A stretch of 64,000 bases of DNA from Streptosporangium sp. NBC_01755 (GTDB lineage: Bacteria; Actinomycetota; Actinomycetes; Streptosporangiales; Streptosporangiaceae). The position numbers and the translations under genes were made by a program. The notes under the pieces were generated by a model. That model ran no database searches. It had not been told where the DNA came from and saw only the letters and a list, made by a program, of their open reading frames with translations. The stretch covers positions 4,526,001 to 4,590,000 of the forward strand of contig NZ_CP109131.1 of NCBI RefSeq assembly GCF_035917995.1. Direction: 5' to 3'. Position 1 is the stretch's first letter; each line of letters begins with the position of its first letter. Shown here one piece after another: positions 25,310-33,003 of the stretch.

Positions 25310-26143
25310 ATGCGTGAACTGTCAGGCAAGGTCGCGGTCGTCACGGGGGCGGGCGGCGGGATCGGCCGAGCGCTCGCGCTGGTCCTGGCCGCGGAGGGGA
25401 TGGCCCTCATGCTCGCCGACGTCGCCCCCGACTCTCTCGCGGAGACCGCCTCGCTGGTGGAGGGGGTCAAGGTCATCACCGAGATCACCGACGTCTCCGA
25501 CCGGGCGGCCGTGGAGCACCTCGCCGACCGGACCTTCGGTGAGCTGGGCGCGGTCCACGTGCTGTGCAACAACGCGGGGGTCTTCCAGGGCGGCCGGCTG
25601 TGGACGAGGAGGCCCGAGGACTTCGCCTGGCTGCTCGGGGTGAACCTGTGGGGTGTGCTCCACGGGATCCGGGCCTTCGTCCCCCGTATGATCGCCCAGG
25701 ACACCGAGGGCCACATCCTCAACACCGTCTCGGCGGCGGGGTTGTTCGCCGCGCCGTTCTCCGGCGCCTACTCGGTCTCGAAGTACGCCGCGTTCGCCGC
25801 CTCGCTGTCCCTCGCCCAGGATCTCGCGATGGCCGGTTCCAAGCTCCGGGTGACCGTGCTCTGCCCGGGCGGGGTGCGGACCGGCATCAACCGCTCAGAA
25901 CGGGGCAGGCCAGAGAATCTCGCGGTCGCCGGGCCGACCGAGGACGAGATGGCCTCCGTCGGGATGATCGACGGCCTGGTGGAACGGGGCATCGACCCCG
26001 AACAGGTGGCGCTCGCCGCGGTGGCGGCCATCCGCGAGGAGCGTTTCCTGGTCTTCACCCACCCCGGCTACGCGGCGGGCCTGCGCGAGCAGACCGAGGC
26101 CCTGCTCGCCGGGGCTCTGCCCCCGTTTCCCATCTACGAGTAG
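25310..26143 (+). CDS. SDR-family oxidoreductase
   Basis: A 277-residue short-chain dehydrogenase with TGAGGGIG (about residues 12-19), NNAGVFQGG and the active-site YSVSKYA. The ATG at 25310 follows GGAGGAAACGCC; an upstream start 14 codons out has no site. The longer C-terminal part (EEDMASVGMIDGL-like helix, then FTHPGYAAGLREQ) resembles SDRs acting on bulky substrates, with an Asp after strand 2 (ADVAPD) favouring NAD. It precedes guaA by 57 bases on the same strand, but there is no functional link. Confidence 0.88.
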   Translation: MRELSGKVAVVTGAGGGIGRALALVLAAEGMALMLADVAPDSLAETASLVEGVKVITEITDVSDRAAVEHLADRTFGELGAVHVLCNNAGVFQGGRLWTRRPEDFAWLLGVNLWGVLHGIRAFVPRMIAQDTEGHILNTVSAAGLFAAPFSGAYSVSKYAAFAASLSLAQDLAMAGSKLRVTVLCPGGVRTGINRSERGRPENLAVAGPTEDEMASVGMIDGLVERGIDPEQVALAAVAAIREERFLVFTHPGYAAGLREQTEALLAGALPPFPIYE

Positions 26144-26200
26144 CGCGCTGACGGGCGCCGATAGACTGGCATCACCGCTCTGTTCCTTTTGGGGGTCTTG

Positions 26201-27751
26201 GTGTCTGAGTTCGACACGGTCCTGGTCGTCGATTTCGGCGCGCAGTACGCGCAGCTGATCGCGCGAAGGGTGCGTGAATGCCACGTCTACTCCGAGATCG
26301 TCCCGTCGACGATGCCGGTGGAGGAGATGATGGCCAAGAGGCCCAAGGCCATCATCCTGTCCGGCGGCCCCTCGTCGGTGTACGCCGAGGGCGCCCCGGC
26401 CGCCCCCGAGGGCCTGTTCGACACCGGCGTGCCGACCTTCGGCATCTGCTACGGCTTCCAGGTCATGGCCCAGGAGCTGGGCGGGGAGGTGGCCAGGACC
26501 GGGACCGCCGAGTATGGCGGCACCCACCTGGAGGTGAGCGAGCAGGGCGTGCTCTTCGCGGGGCTGCCCGCGAAGCAGTCGGTCTGGATGTCCCACGGGG
26601 ACAGCGTCTCCGCCGCCCCCGAGGGCTTCACGGTCACCGCCACGACCGCCGAGACGCCCGTCGCCGCCTTCGAGAACCCCGGGCTGGGCCTGTACGGCGT
26701 CCAGTTCCACCCCGAGGTCCTGCACTCCGAGCACGGCCAGGCGGTGCTGAGGCACTTCCTGGACGCCGCGGGCTGCCGCCCCTCCTGGACGATGCTCAAC
26801 ATCGTCGAGGACGCGGTCGAGGCGATTCGCGCCCAGATCGGCCCCGAGGGCCGCGCCATCTGCGGGCTCTCCGGCGGCGTCGACTCCGCGGTGGCCGCCG
26901 CCATGGTCCAGCGGGCCATCGGTGACCGTCTGACCTGTGTTTTCGTCGACCACGGGCTGCTGCGCAAGGGCGAGGCCGAGCAGGTCGAGCGCGACTTCGT
27001 GGCCGTCACCGGGGTCAAGCTCCGGGTGGCCGACGCCCAGGAGCGCTTCCTGAAGGCGCTCGAAGGGGTCACCGACCCCGAGGAGAAGCGCAAGATCATC
27101 GGTCGCGAGTTCATCAGGGTCTTCGAGGACGAGCAGCGCGCCATCATCGCCGACGGCCCCGTCGACTTCCTCGTCCAGGGCACCCTCTACCCCGACGTGG
27201 TCGAGTCGGGCGGCGGCACCGGCACCGCCAACATCAAGTCCCACCACAATGTCGGAGGTCTCCCCGACGATCTCCAGTTCTCGCTGGTGGAGCCGCTCCG
27301 CGCGCTGTTCAAGGACGAGGTCCGCCGGGCCGGCGAGGAACTGGGCCTGCCCGCCTCCATGGTCTGGCGCCAGCCGTTCCCCGGCCCGGGGCTGGGCATC
27401 CGCATCGTCGGCGCGGTCAGTCGCGAGCGCCTGGAGATCCTCCGCGAGGCGGACGCCATCGCCCGCGAGGAGCTCTCCCGCGCCGGTCTCGACCGGGAGA
27501 TCTGGCAGTGCCCGGTCGTGCTGCTCGCCGACGTCCGCTCGGTGGGCGTCCAGGGTGACGGCCGCACCTACGGCCACCCGATCGTGCTGCGCCCGGTCTC
27601 CAGCGAGGACGCGATGACCGCCGACTGGTCCCGCGTCCCCTACGACGTGCTCGCCCGCATCTCCACCCGCATCACCAACGAGGTCCGCGAGGTCAACAGA
27701 GTGGTGCTGGACGTGACCAGCAAGCCCCCGGGCACCATCGAGTGGGAGTAG
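26201..27751 (+). CDS. guaA: GMP synthase (glutamine-hydrolysing)
   Basis: Converts XMP to GMP with ATP and glutamine. The N-terminal glutaminase has [15 protein letters not shown], the nucleophile in FGICYGFQ (about residue 83) and the HPEV histidine. The ATP-pyrophosphatase has the PP-loop [12 protein letters not shown] (about 223) and the C-terminal dimerisation domain ends in KPPGTIEWE. The GTG at 26201 has GGGGG five bases upstream; a TTG four codons earlier does not. The full 516-residue length is a reliable core-genome marker. Confidence 0.97.
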   Translation: MSEFDTVLVVDFGAQYAQLIARRVRECHVYSEIVPSTMPVEEMMAKRPKAIILSGGPSSVYAEGAPAAPEGLFDTGVPTFGICYGFQVMAQELGGEVARTGTAEYGGTHLEVSEQGVLFAGLPAKQSVWMSHGDSVSAAPEGFTVTATTAETPVAAFENPGLGLYGVQFHPEVLHSEHGQAVLRHFLDAAGCRPSWTMLNIVEDAVEAIRAQIGPEGRAICGLSGGVDSAVAAAMVQRAIGDRLTCVFVDHGLLRKGEAEQVERDFVAVTGVKLRVADAQERFLKALEGVTDPEEKRKIIGREFIRVFEDEQRAIIADGPVDFLVQGTLYPDVVESGGGTGTANIKSHHNVGGLPDDLQFSLVEPLRALFKDEVRRAGEELGLPASMVWRQPFPGPGLGIRIVGAVSRERLEILREADAIAREELSRAGLDREIWQCPVVLLADVRSVGVQGDGRTYGHPIVLRPVSSEDAMTADWSRVPYDVLARISTRITNEVREVNRVVLDVTSKPPGTIEWE

Positions 27752-27805
27752 GAGGCCGCCGCCGGAACGCGGTTGATCAGCGGGTCGGTGCCCCCGTCCG
27801 CCGGG

Positions 27806-27863
27806 CCGGAACAGCGGGTGGTCGAGGTCCGGATCCGGAACAGCGGGTGGTCGCGGTCCGGAT
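27806..27863. repeat. 29-bp tandem duplication
   Basis: CCGGAACAGCGGGTGGTCG followed by A or C then GGTCCGGAT occurs at 27806-27834 and 27835-27863. It lies in the leader between guaA and the acyltransferase. Confidence 0.9.
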
Positions 27864-27901
27864 GGCGCCGATCGCCGTCCGACGGGGGGAGGTTACCGCC
27901 G

Positions 27902-29260
27902 ATGGCGGGGTTTCGCGGGGTGCCGAACGGTAAGTTGGGGCGGGTGTCCTCCTCCACCCTGATCGGCGCAGGTTCCACCAAGACCCCCGCCCCCCGCCTG
28001 GCGTGGCTCGACGCGCTGCGCGGGATCGGTGCGGTCGCCGTGTTGCTGGAGCACATGCTGCCCTGGTTCATGCCCGGCCTGAGGCCGTACTGGTTCAACC
28101 TCGGGATGTACGGCGTTCTGGTGTTCTTCCTGGTCAGCGGCTACATCATCCCGGTCTCGCTGGAGCGGCGCGGTGACGTGCGGGCCTTCTGGATCAGCCG
28201 GGTGTTCCGGCTCTACCCGATCTACCTGCTGGTCGCGGTGGGAGTCCTGGTCATGGCGATCTGGATGCCCGTCCGTGAGCAGGTGCCCAGGGACCTGTCG
28301 TCGGTGTTCGCGCACGCCACGATGCTGCTGGACGTGGTGCACCTGGGCGGCCTGGCCGACACCATGTGGACGCTCTCGTACGAGATGGTCTTCTACCTGA
28401 TCGTCACCGCGCTGTTCGTCGGCGGGGTGCACCGCGCGAGCGGCACTTTCGCCATCGGCTTCGGGGCGGTCGCGGTCGTGGCGGGGCTGGTGCTCACGGC
28501 GCCGCTGCTGAAGGGGCCCTGGCCCGCGTACGTGTCCGGCGTGGTGTTCTTCGCGGGCCTGGCATGCCTGATCGGCGGTCGGTTCACGAAGATCGCCGCA
28601 TATGTCCTCGGCGCGATGGCCGTGGTGCTGCTGATCTTCTCCGGTTTCGTGCCGTGGCTGGGGGCGGCGATCCTCGCGGTGATGTTCGCCGGGACCGCGA
28701 TCCGCCGCTGGGAGCACGGCGAGGGAGCCCTCTGGCCGGTGGCGGTCGTGACGGTGCTCGTGGCGCTGGCCCCGGTCTGGTCGGAGCAGGCCGGCTGGTG
28801 GTGGGTGCGGCCGGGGCCGTGGTTCGCCACCATGGCGCTGGCCGGGGCGTCGTTCGCGGGCGCGATGGCACTGCGCGAGCGCAGGCTGCCCCGGTTCCTC
28901 GTCTGGCTGGGCCTGGTCAGCTACTCGGTCTACCTGCTGCACCACCCGCTGCTGCGGCTCGTGTCCGCCGTTGTCGGAGACGTGCGGGCCGCGGGGCCGG
29001 TGGTGCAGCTGTCACTGTCCGCGGCGTTCGTGCTGGTGGTGCTCGGCCTGAGCCTGCTCACCCACCGCTACGTGGAGCTTCCCATGCAGCGGTGGGGCAG
29101 GCGGTGGGCTCGGCGGCCCTCCTTGAGCGAGGTGGCTCAGGTGCCGTCCGCGGGCGAGGTGGCTCAGGTGCCGTCCGCGGGCGACTCCGCGAAGTCGTCC
29201 GGGTCGCCGGTGGGCGAGTCGGAGATCAGGCCGTCGTCCTTCTCGGAGCCGACCGGGTAG
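27902..29260 (+). CDS. Acyltransferase 3 family membrane protein
   Basis: A 452-residue OafA/YrhL-type O-acyltransferase with about ten hydrophobic segments. It starts with RLAWLDALRGIGAVAVLLEH (the family opening, catalytic His in the LEH), then FFLVSGYIIPVSL and RVFRLYPIYLL. Such enzymes O-acetylate cell-surface glycans or lipids. ATG 27902 has GGGAGG nine bases upstream. The C-terminal tail carries two copies of EVAQVPSAG from a 27-bp repeat and overlaps the convergent deacetylase gene by 97 bases. Placement beside a deacetylase and glycan genes suggests envelope modification. Confidence 0.88.
   Translation: MAGFRGVPNGKLGRVSSSTLIGAGSTKTPAPRLAWLDALRGIGAVAVLLEHMLPWFMPGLRPYWFNLGMYGVLVFFLVSGYIIPVSLERRGDVRAFWISRVFRLYPIYLLVAVGVLVMAIWMPVREQVPRDLSSVFAHATMLLDVVHLGGLADTMWTLSYEMVFYLIVTALFVGGVHRASGTFAIGFGAVAVVAGLVLTAPLLKGPWPAYVSGVVFFAGLACLIGGRFTKIAAYVLGAMAVVLLIFSGFVPWLGAAILAVMFAGTAIRRWEHGEGALWPVAVVTVLVALAPVWSEQAGWWWVRPGPWFATMALAGASFAGAMALRERRLPRFLVWLGLVSYSVYLLHHPLLRLVSAVVGDVRAAGPVVQLSLSAAFVLVVLGLSLLTHRYVELPMQRWGRRWARRPSLSEVAQVPSAGEVAQVPSAGDSAKSSGSPVGESEIRPSSFSEPTG
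29127..29180. repeat. 27-bp tandem duplication at the convergent gene ends
   Basis: GCGAGGTGGCTCAGGTGCCG plus seven bases occurs exactly twice, at 29127-29153 and 29154-29180. It encodes a repeated nine-residue EVAQVPSAG in the acyltransferase and contains the stop codon of the opposite-strand deacetylase. Confidence 0.93.
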
Positions 29261-30006
29261 ACCTCCCCGGCCTTCGTGGCCTTGGCGCCGCGCAGCGAGG
29301 AGATCGCCACCACGTGGTAGCCCTGCTTCTGCAGCGCGGTCAGCAGCTTCGGCATCACCTTGACCGTCTGCTCGACCCAGTCGTGCATGAGGATGACCCC
29401 GTCACGCTTGGCGTTCTTGAGCACCTCGTCGTAGATGGCCTTCTCGTTCCTGGTCGCCCAGTCGCGGGAGCCGCCGTTCCACAGGTAGATCGGCATGCCC
29501 ATCTCGATGGCGATCGCCGTGACCCGCTGGTCGAACTCGCCGTACGGCGGGCGGATGGCCGCCGGGTACTTCCCGGTGACCTTCTTGACGATGTCCTGGG
29601 TCTTGTCCAGCTCCTCGCGGATCTTGTCCTCGGACACCTCCCGCAGGTGCGGGTGGCTGTAGCTGTGGTTGCCGATGTCGTGGCCTTCGGCGACCATCCG
29701 CTTGGCGAACGCGGGGCGGGACTTCACGTACTGGCCCTCAAGGAAGAACGTCGCCTTGGACTTGTACTTCTTGAAGGTGTCGAGCAGCTTGTCGGCGTAC
29801 TTGCCGGGACCGTCGTCGAAGGTCAGCGCGATGCACTTGACCTTCGCGCAGTCCACGGGCACCGGCTTGGGGGCGGGCTTGGCCTTACCCGTCGCCTTGG
29901 TGGTGCCCGTCGTTTTGGGCTGGTCCGCACTCCACGCGGCGGTCGGGGTGGCAATCATGGCCAGCGCACAGGATGTGGCCAGCAGCATTCGGACAGGAGA
30001 CTTCAT
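29164..30006 (-). CDS. Secreted polysaccharide deacetylase (NodB domain)
   Basis: A 280-residue exported enzyme of carbohydrate esterase family 4. A signal peptide (MKSPVRMLLATSCALAMIAT, cleaved after AWSA) is followed by a Lys/Thr linker and the NodB domain: ALTFDDGPG (catalytic Asp and metal Asp), NHSYSHPHL (H-x3-H metal site), RPPYGEFD and ILMHDW. It probably removes N-acetyl groups from peptidoglycan or another wall glycan outside the membrane. The last residues (ESPADGT) are encoded within the 27-bp repeat, convergent with the acyltransferase. Confidence 0.92.
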   Translation of the reverse strand: MKSPVRMLLATSCALAMIATPTAAWSADQPKTTGTTKATGKAKPAPKPVPVDCAKVKCIALTFDDGPGKYADKLLDTFKKYKSKATFFLEGQYVKSRPAFAKRMVAEGHDIGNHSYSHPHLREVSEDKIREELDKTQDIVKKVTGKYPAAIRPPYGEFDQRVTAIAIEMGMPIYLWNGGSRDWATRNEKAIYDEVLKNAKRDGVILMHDWVEQTVKVMPKLLTALQKQGYHVVAISSLRGAKATKAGEVYPVGSEKDDGLISDSPTGDPDDFAESPADGT

Positions 30007-30253
30007 GAGGGGAGCTCCGGGTCAAATCGACGTCGGTCGAATGGGCATCCTATCGAGGTGTCTGATGGCTCCTGGGGCTGAAGCGTCACAATGTCCTGTG
30101 AAAGCCCATGTGTTCCGATGATCGCAGCACGGCGGCATGCCTGTCACAAACTTGACGTTTCCCCAGGTCATGGCTGTGTATAGCGGTGCGGGCGCACCCC
30201 GCTCGTGCCCGATGATGGGCAGCGGCCCCCTGCCGGAAAACGCTGGGGAGAGC

Positions 30254-31732
30254 ATGACGATCGCCACGGTGGGGCCGCCCTCGGCCGGCGAGGAGCGAGG
30301 TAGGACGCGCGACCGGCGGTTCACGCTCGCCTGCTACGCGATCGGCCAGCTCGTGCTGCTCGGCTGGTGGCTGGCCTTCCACCCCGGGCTGATGAGCCCG
30401 GACTCCGTCACCTACGTCGCGCACGTCACGACGGGGCCCTGGGTGGCCGGCCAGTCGGTCGCCTACGACGCCCTGCTCGGCCTCTGCCTGAGGGTGACCG
30501 GCGACCTGTCTCCGGTCACCCTCGCGCAGACGGCGGCGATGGCCGCGGCGCTGGCCCACCTCGCGGGCGCGCTCCGGCAGCCGGGCGTGCGCGGGCGCCG
30601 GCTGCTCGTGGCGGTGGGGTGCGCGACGCTGTCACCGCCGCTCGGCGCCTTCACGGTGACGATGTGGAAGGACGTGCCGTTCACGGTGTGCGCGGTGCTG
30701 GCCGCGGGCACCGCCGTGCGGCTCGCGACCGGGCCCGCCGCCGTACGACGTGCGGCCGGGGCCGGGAAGCGGGGCGTGCTCAAGGGCGGGTGGAGCTGGG
30801 ATCCGCGCCTGGCCGCCCTCGGTGCCGAGCTCGCCGGGCTGGGGCTCTTCAGGAACAACGGCTTCCTCGTCGCGCTGATCGCCGCGATCCTGCTGCTCCC
30901 GCTCCTGCCCTCGGCCCGCCGCCTGCTGGCGGTGGTGGCGGCGGGTGCGGTGGCGGCGCCCCTGCTGCTGCTGGGTGCCGGCTACCCGGCGATGGGCATC
31001 GCGCCGCCGTCCCGCTCGTTCGCCTACCAGACGGTGTTCGGCGATCTCGCCGTGGCGTACGGGGAGCGCCCCCGGCTCTTCGACCACGAGCAGCGGGCGC
31101 TCCTCGCGACGATCGCCCCGCTGCACGCCTGGCAGCGGGGGGCGACCTGCCAGACCATGGCGCGGGTCTTCTTCGCCCCCGGTTTCAGCCACACGCGGGC
31201 CGAGCAGCGGATCTCCGACGTCCTGGAACTCTGGCGCGGGCTGCTGGTCCGCGCGCCCGGTGTGATCCTGAGCGCCCGGGTCTGCCGCGCCGCGCTCGCC
31301 TGGCAGGTCGGTTCGACCTCGGGCGAGCCCGGCGGCGAGCTCTACCGCTTCTCCCTGCGCGATCCCCGGCTCCCCGACGGCTGGGAGGGCAGCCCGGCGG
31401 CCTCGGCGATGCGGCAGCGGCCGTTCTCCGCAGGTCTGCGGGCCGCGGGACTGTCCGTGCTGGACGCGAGCACGATCAGGCAGCTTGAGTGGCTGCTCTG
31501 GCGGGCGCCCTTCTGGTGCTACCTCGGCTACGCGGCGGCCGCGCTCGCGTGGCGGCGGACGGGGAGCGTGGCGGCGCTCGCGGGGACGGCCGTGGTCGCG
31601 GGGCAGCAGATCGGCGTGATCCTCACCAACACCGCGCCGGACTTCCGGTTCATGGTGGCGCCGATCTTCGTCGGTGTCCTGCTCGTGCCGCTTCTCCTGC
31701 GGGAGGCGCGGACCCTGCTGCCCCGGCGATGA
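30254..31732 (+). CDS. Integral membrane protein, DUF6020-like
   Basis: A 492-residue protein with about ten hydrophobic segments. PDSVTYVAHVTTGPW after the first segment, MWKDVPFTVCAVLAAGTAV and GLFRNNGFL are the loop motifs seen in DUF6020-type membrane proteins, thought to be related to GT-C glycosyltransferases. The ATG at 30254 follows GGGGAGAGC. It lies divergent from the deacetylase and convergent with the glycosyltransferase operon, so a role in envelope glycan assembly is plausible but not shown. Confidence 0.7.
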   Translation: MTIATVGPPSAGEERGRTRDRRFTLACYAIGQLVLLGWWLAFHPGLMSPDSVTYVAHVTTGPWVAGQSVAYDALLGLCLRVTGDLSPVTLAQTAAMAAALAHLAGALRQPGVRGRRLLVAVGCATLSPPLGAFTVTMWKDVPFTVCAVLAAGTAVRLATGPAAVRRAAGAGKRGVLKGGWSWDPRLAALGAELAGLGLFRNNGFLVALIAAILLLPLLPSARRLLAVVAAGAVAAPLLLLGAGYPAMGIAPPSRSFAYQTVFGDLAVAYGERPRLFDHEQRALLATIAPLHAWQRGATCQTMARVFFAPGFSHTRAEQRISDVLELWRGLLVRAPGVILSARVCRAALAWQVGSTSGEPGGELYRFSLRDPRLPDGWEGSPAASAMRQRPFSAGLRAAGLSVLDASTIRQLEWLLWRAPFWCYLGYAAAALAWRRTGSVAALAGTAVVAGQQIGVILTNTAPDFRFMVAPIFVGVLLVPLLLREARTLLPRR

Positions 31733-31756
31733 GCGAGTCCTCGGACGTGCGGGAGC

Positions 31757-31852
31757 GCGGGCGTGGCCGCTTGTGTCAGCGGCCACTGACGCGGGCGTGG
31801 TCGCTCGTGTCAGCGGCCACTGACGCGGGCGTGGTCGCTCATGTCAGTGACC
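31757..31852. repeat. 34-bp tandem repeat with internal hairpins
   Basis: GCGGGCGTGGYCGCTYGTGT then CAGCGGCCACTGAC, 34 bases, occurs at 31757 and 31791, with a degenerate third unit from 31825. GTCAG and CTGAC in each unit pair as a small hairpin. It fills the gap between convergent genes and may act as a bidirectional terminator. Confidence 0.85.
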
Positions 31853-31875
31853 GCTCGTGTCGGTGACCGCCCGCG

Positions 31876-33003
31876 TCAGCGGTCGATCTCGTCGAACAGC
31901 GCCTCCCAGCGGTCCAGGACGCGGGGCAGCCGGTAGGCCCTCATCCGCTCCCTGCCCCTGGCCCCCATCCGCCCGCGTAGCTCGGCGTCGGACATGAGGC
32001 GCTCCAGGGCGGCGGCGAAGCTCCCCGCGTTCCCCGGTTCGGCCAGCACGCCGTTGTAGCCGTCCTCGACCAGGGTCCTGACCCCCGCGGAGGCGTCGCA
32101 GGCCACGGCGGGCAGCCCGCAGGCCGCGCCCTCGGCGAGGACCAGCCCCCAGCCCTCGAAGTCGCTGCTCAGGGTGACGATGGAGGCGTCGAGGTACTCG
32201 GCCTCGACGTTCTCGACCTGCCCGCGGAAGACGATCCGGCCGCCGAGGCCGGTCTTCGCGGCCTGCGCCTCCAGAGCCGCCCGAAGCGGCCCGTCACCGA
32301 TGATGTGCAGCTCCCACGGTTCGGCGACGGCAGGGGCCGCGGCGGCGAAGGCGTCGATCAGCAGGTCGATCCGCTTCACCCTGACCAGCCGTCCCGCCGA
32401 GACGATCCGCGGGTTGCGCAGCGCGGCCGCCTTCTCGGGGAAGACACCGACCGGGTTCAGCATGGTCCCGCAGTTGGCGAGCCGGTGGTTGGTGAACGCC
32501 TCGGCGTAGTCGTCGCAGAGGAACAGCGCCTTGTCGAGGTGCGCGAAGTGCTTCTTGATCAGACGTAGGTTCGGGGAGTCCACGGCCTCGGCGTACGACT
32601 GGTGGTACTGGCCGATCTTGGCGACGTGCGGCATGGGCAGGTCGGCGATCCAGTGGGCGGCCCAGGGCGAGGCGATGACCAGGTAGCCGCCGTCGATCCG
32701 GTCCGTCAGCCGGAGCAGCCGCTGCCTGGCGGTGGCGATCTCCTCCGGGGTCCGCCGCGCCTTCGCCCTGCGCCACGGGAGCGAGCGGGAGACGGCCTCG
32801 GGGGCGGGAGTGTCGTACAACGTGGCGTGCCGGTAGACGGGGTCGGCGAAATAGGTCTGCGGCTGCCTGGAGGGGTTGATGCTGACCAGGGTCACCCGAT
32901 GCCCGCGAGAGGCGAGGCCCTGGGCCAGGGTGTGGATGACCCGCTGGGACCCGCCCATCGAGTCGCCGTCGGTGCTGAGGAAGAAGACGTTTCGCGATCT
33001 CAT
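31876..33003 (-). CDS. GT4 family glycosyltransferase
   Basis: A 375-residue retaining GT-B enzyme. The N-terminal domain begins FFLSTDGDSMGGSQRVIHTL (GG loop for the donor). The C-terminal domain has SAGRLVRVKRIDLLIDAF, IIGDGPLR, VFRGQVENV and FEGWGLVLAEGAACG, the E-x7-E donor motif. Its ATG overlaps the stop of the upstream TagF-like gene (ATGA), so both are one operon. It likely adds sugars to the polymer backbone or linkage unit on the cytoplasmic face. Confidence 0.92.
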   Translation of the reverse strand: MRSRNVFFLSTDGDSMGGSQRVIHTLAQGLASRGHRVTLVSINPSRQPQTYFADPVYRHATLYDTPAPEAVSRSLPWRRAKARRTPEEIATARQRLLRLTDRIDGGYLVIASPWAAHWIADLPMPHVAKIGQYHQSYAEAVDSPNLRLIKKHFAHLDKALFLCDDYAEAFTNHRLANCGTMLNPVGVFPEKAAALRNPRIVSAGRLVRVKRIDLLIDAFAAAAPAVAEPWELHIIGDGPLRAALEAQAAKTGLGGRIVFRGQVENVEAEYLDASIVTLSSDFEGWGLVLAEGAACGLPAVACDASAGVRTLVEDGYNGVLAEPGNAGSFAAALERLMSDAELRGRMGARGRERMRAYRLPRVLDRWEALFDEIDR

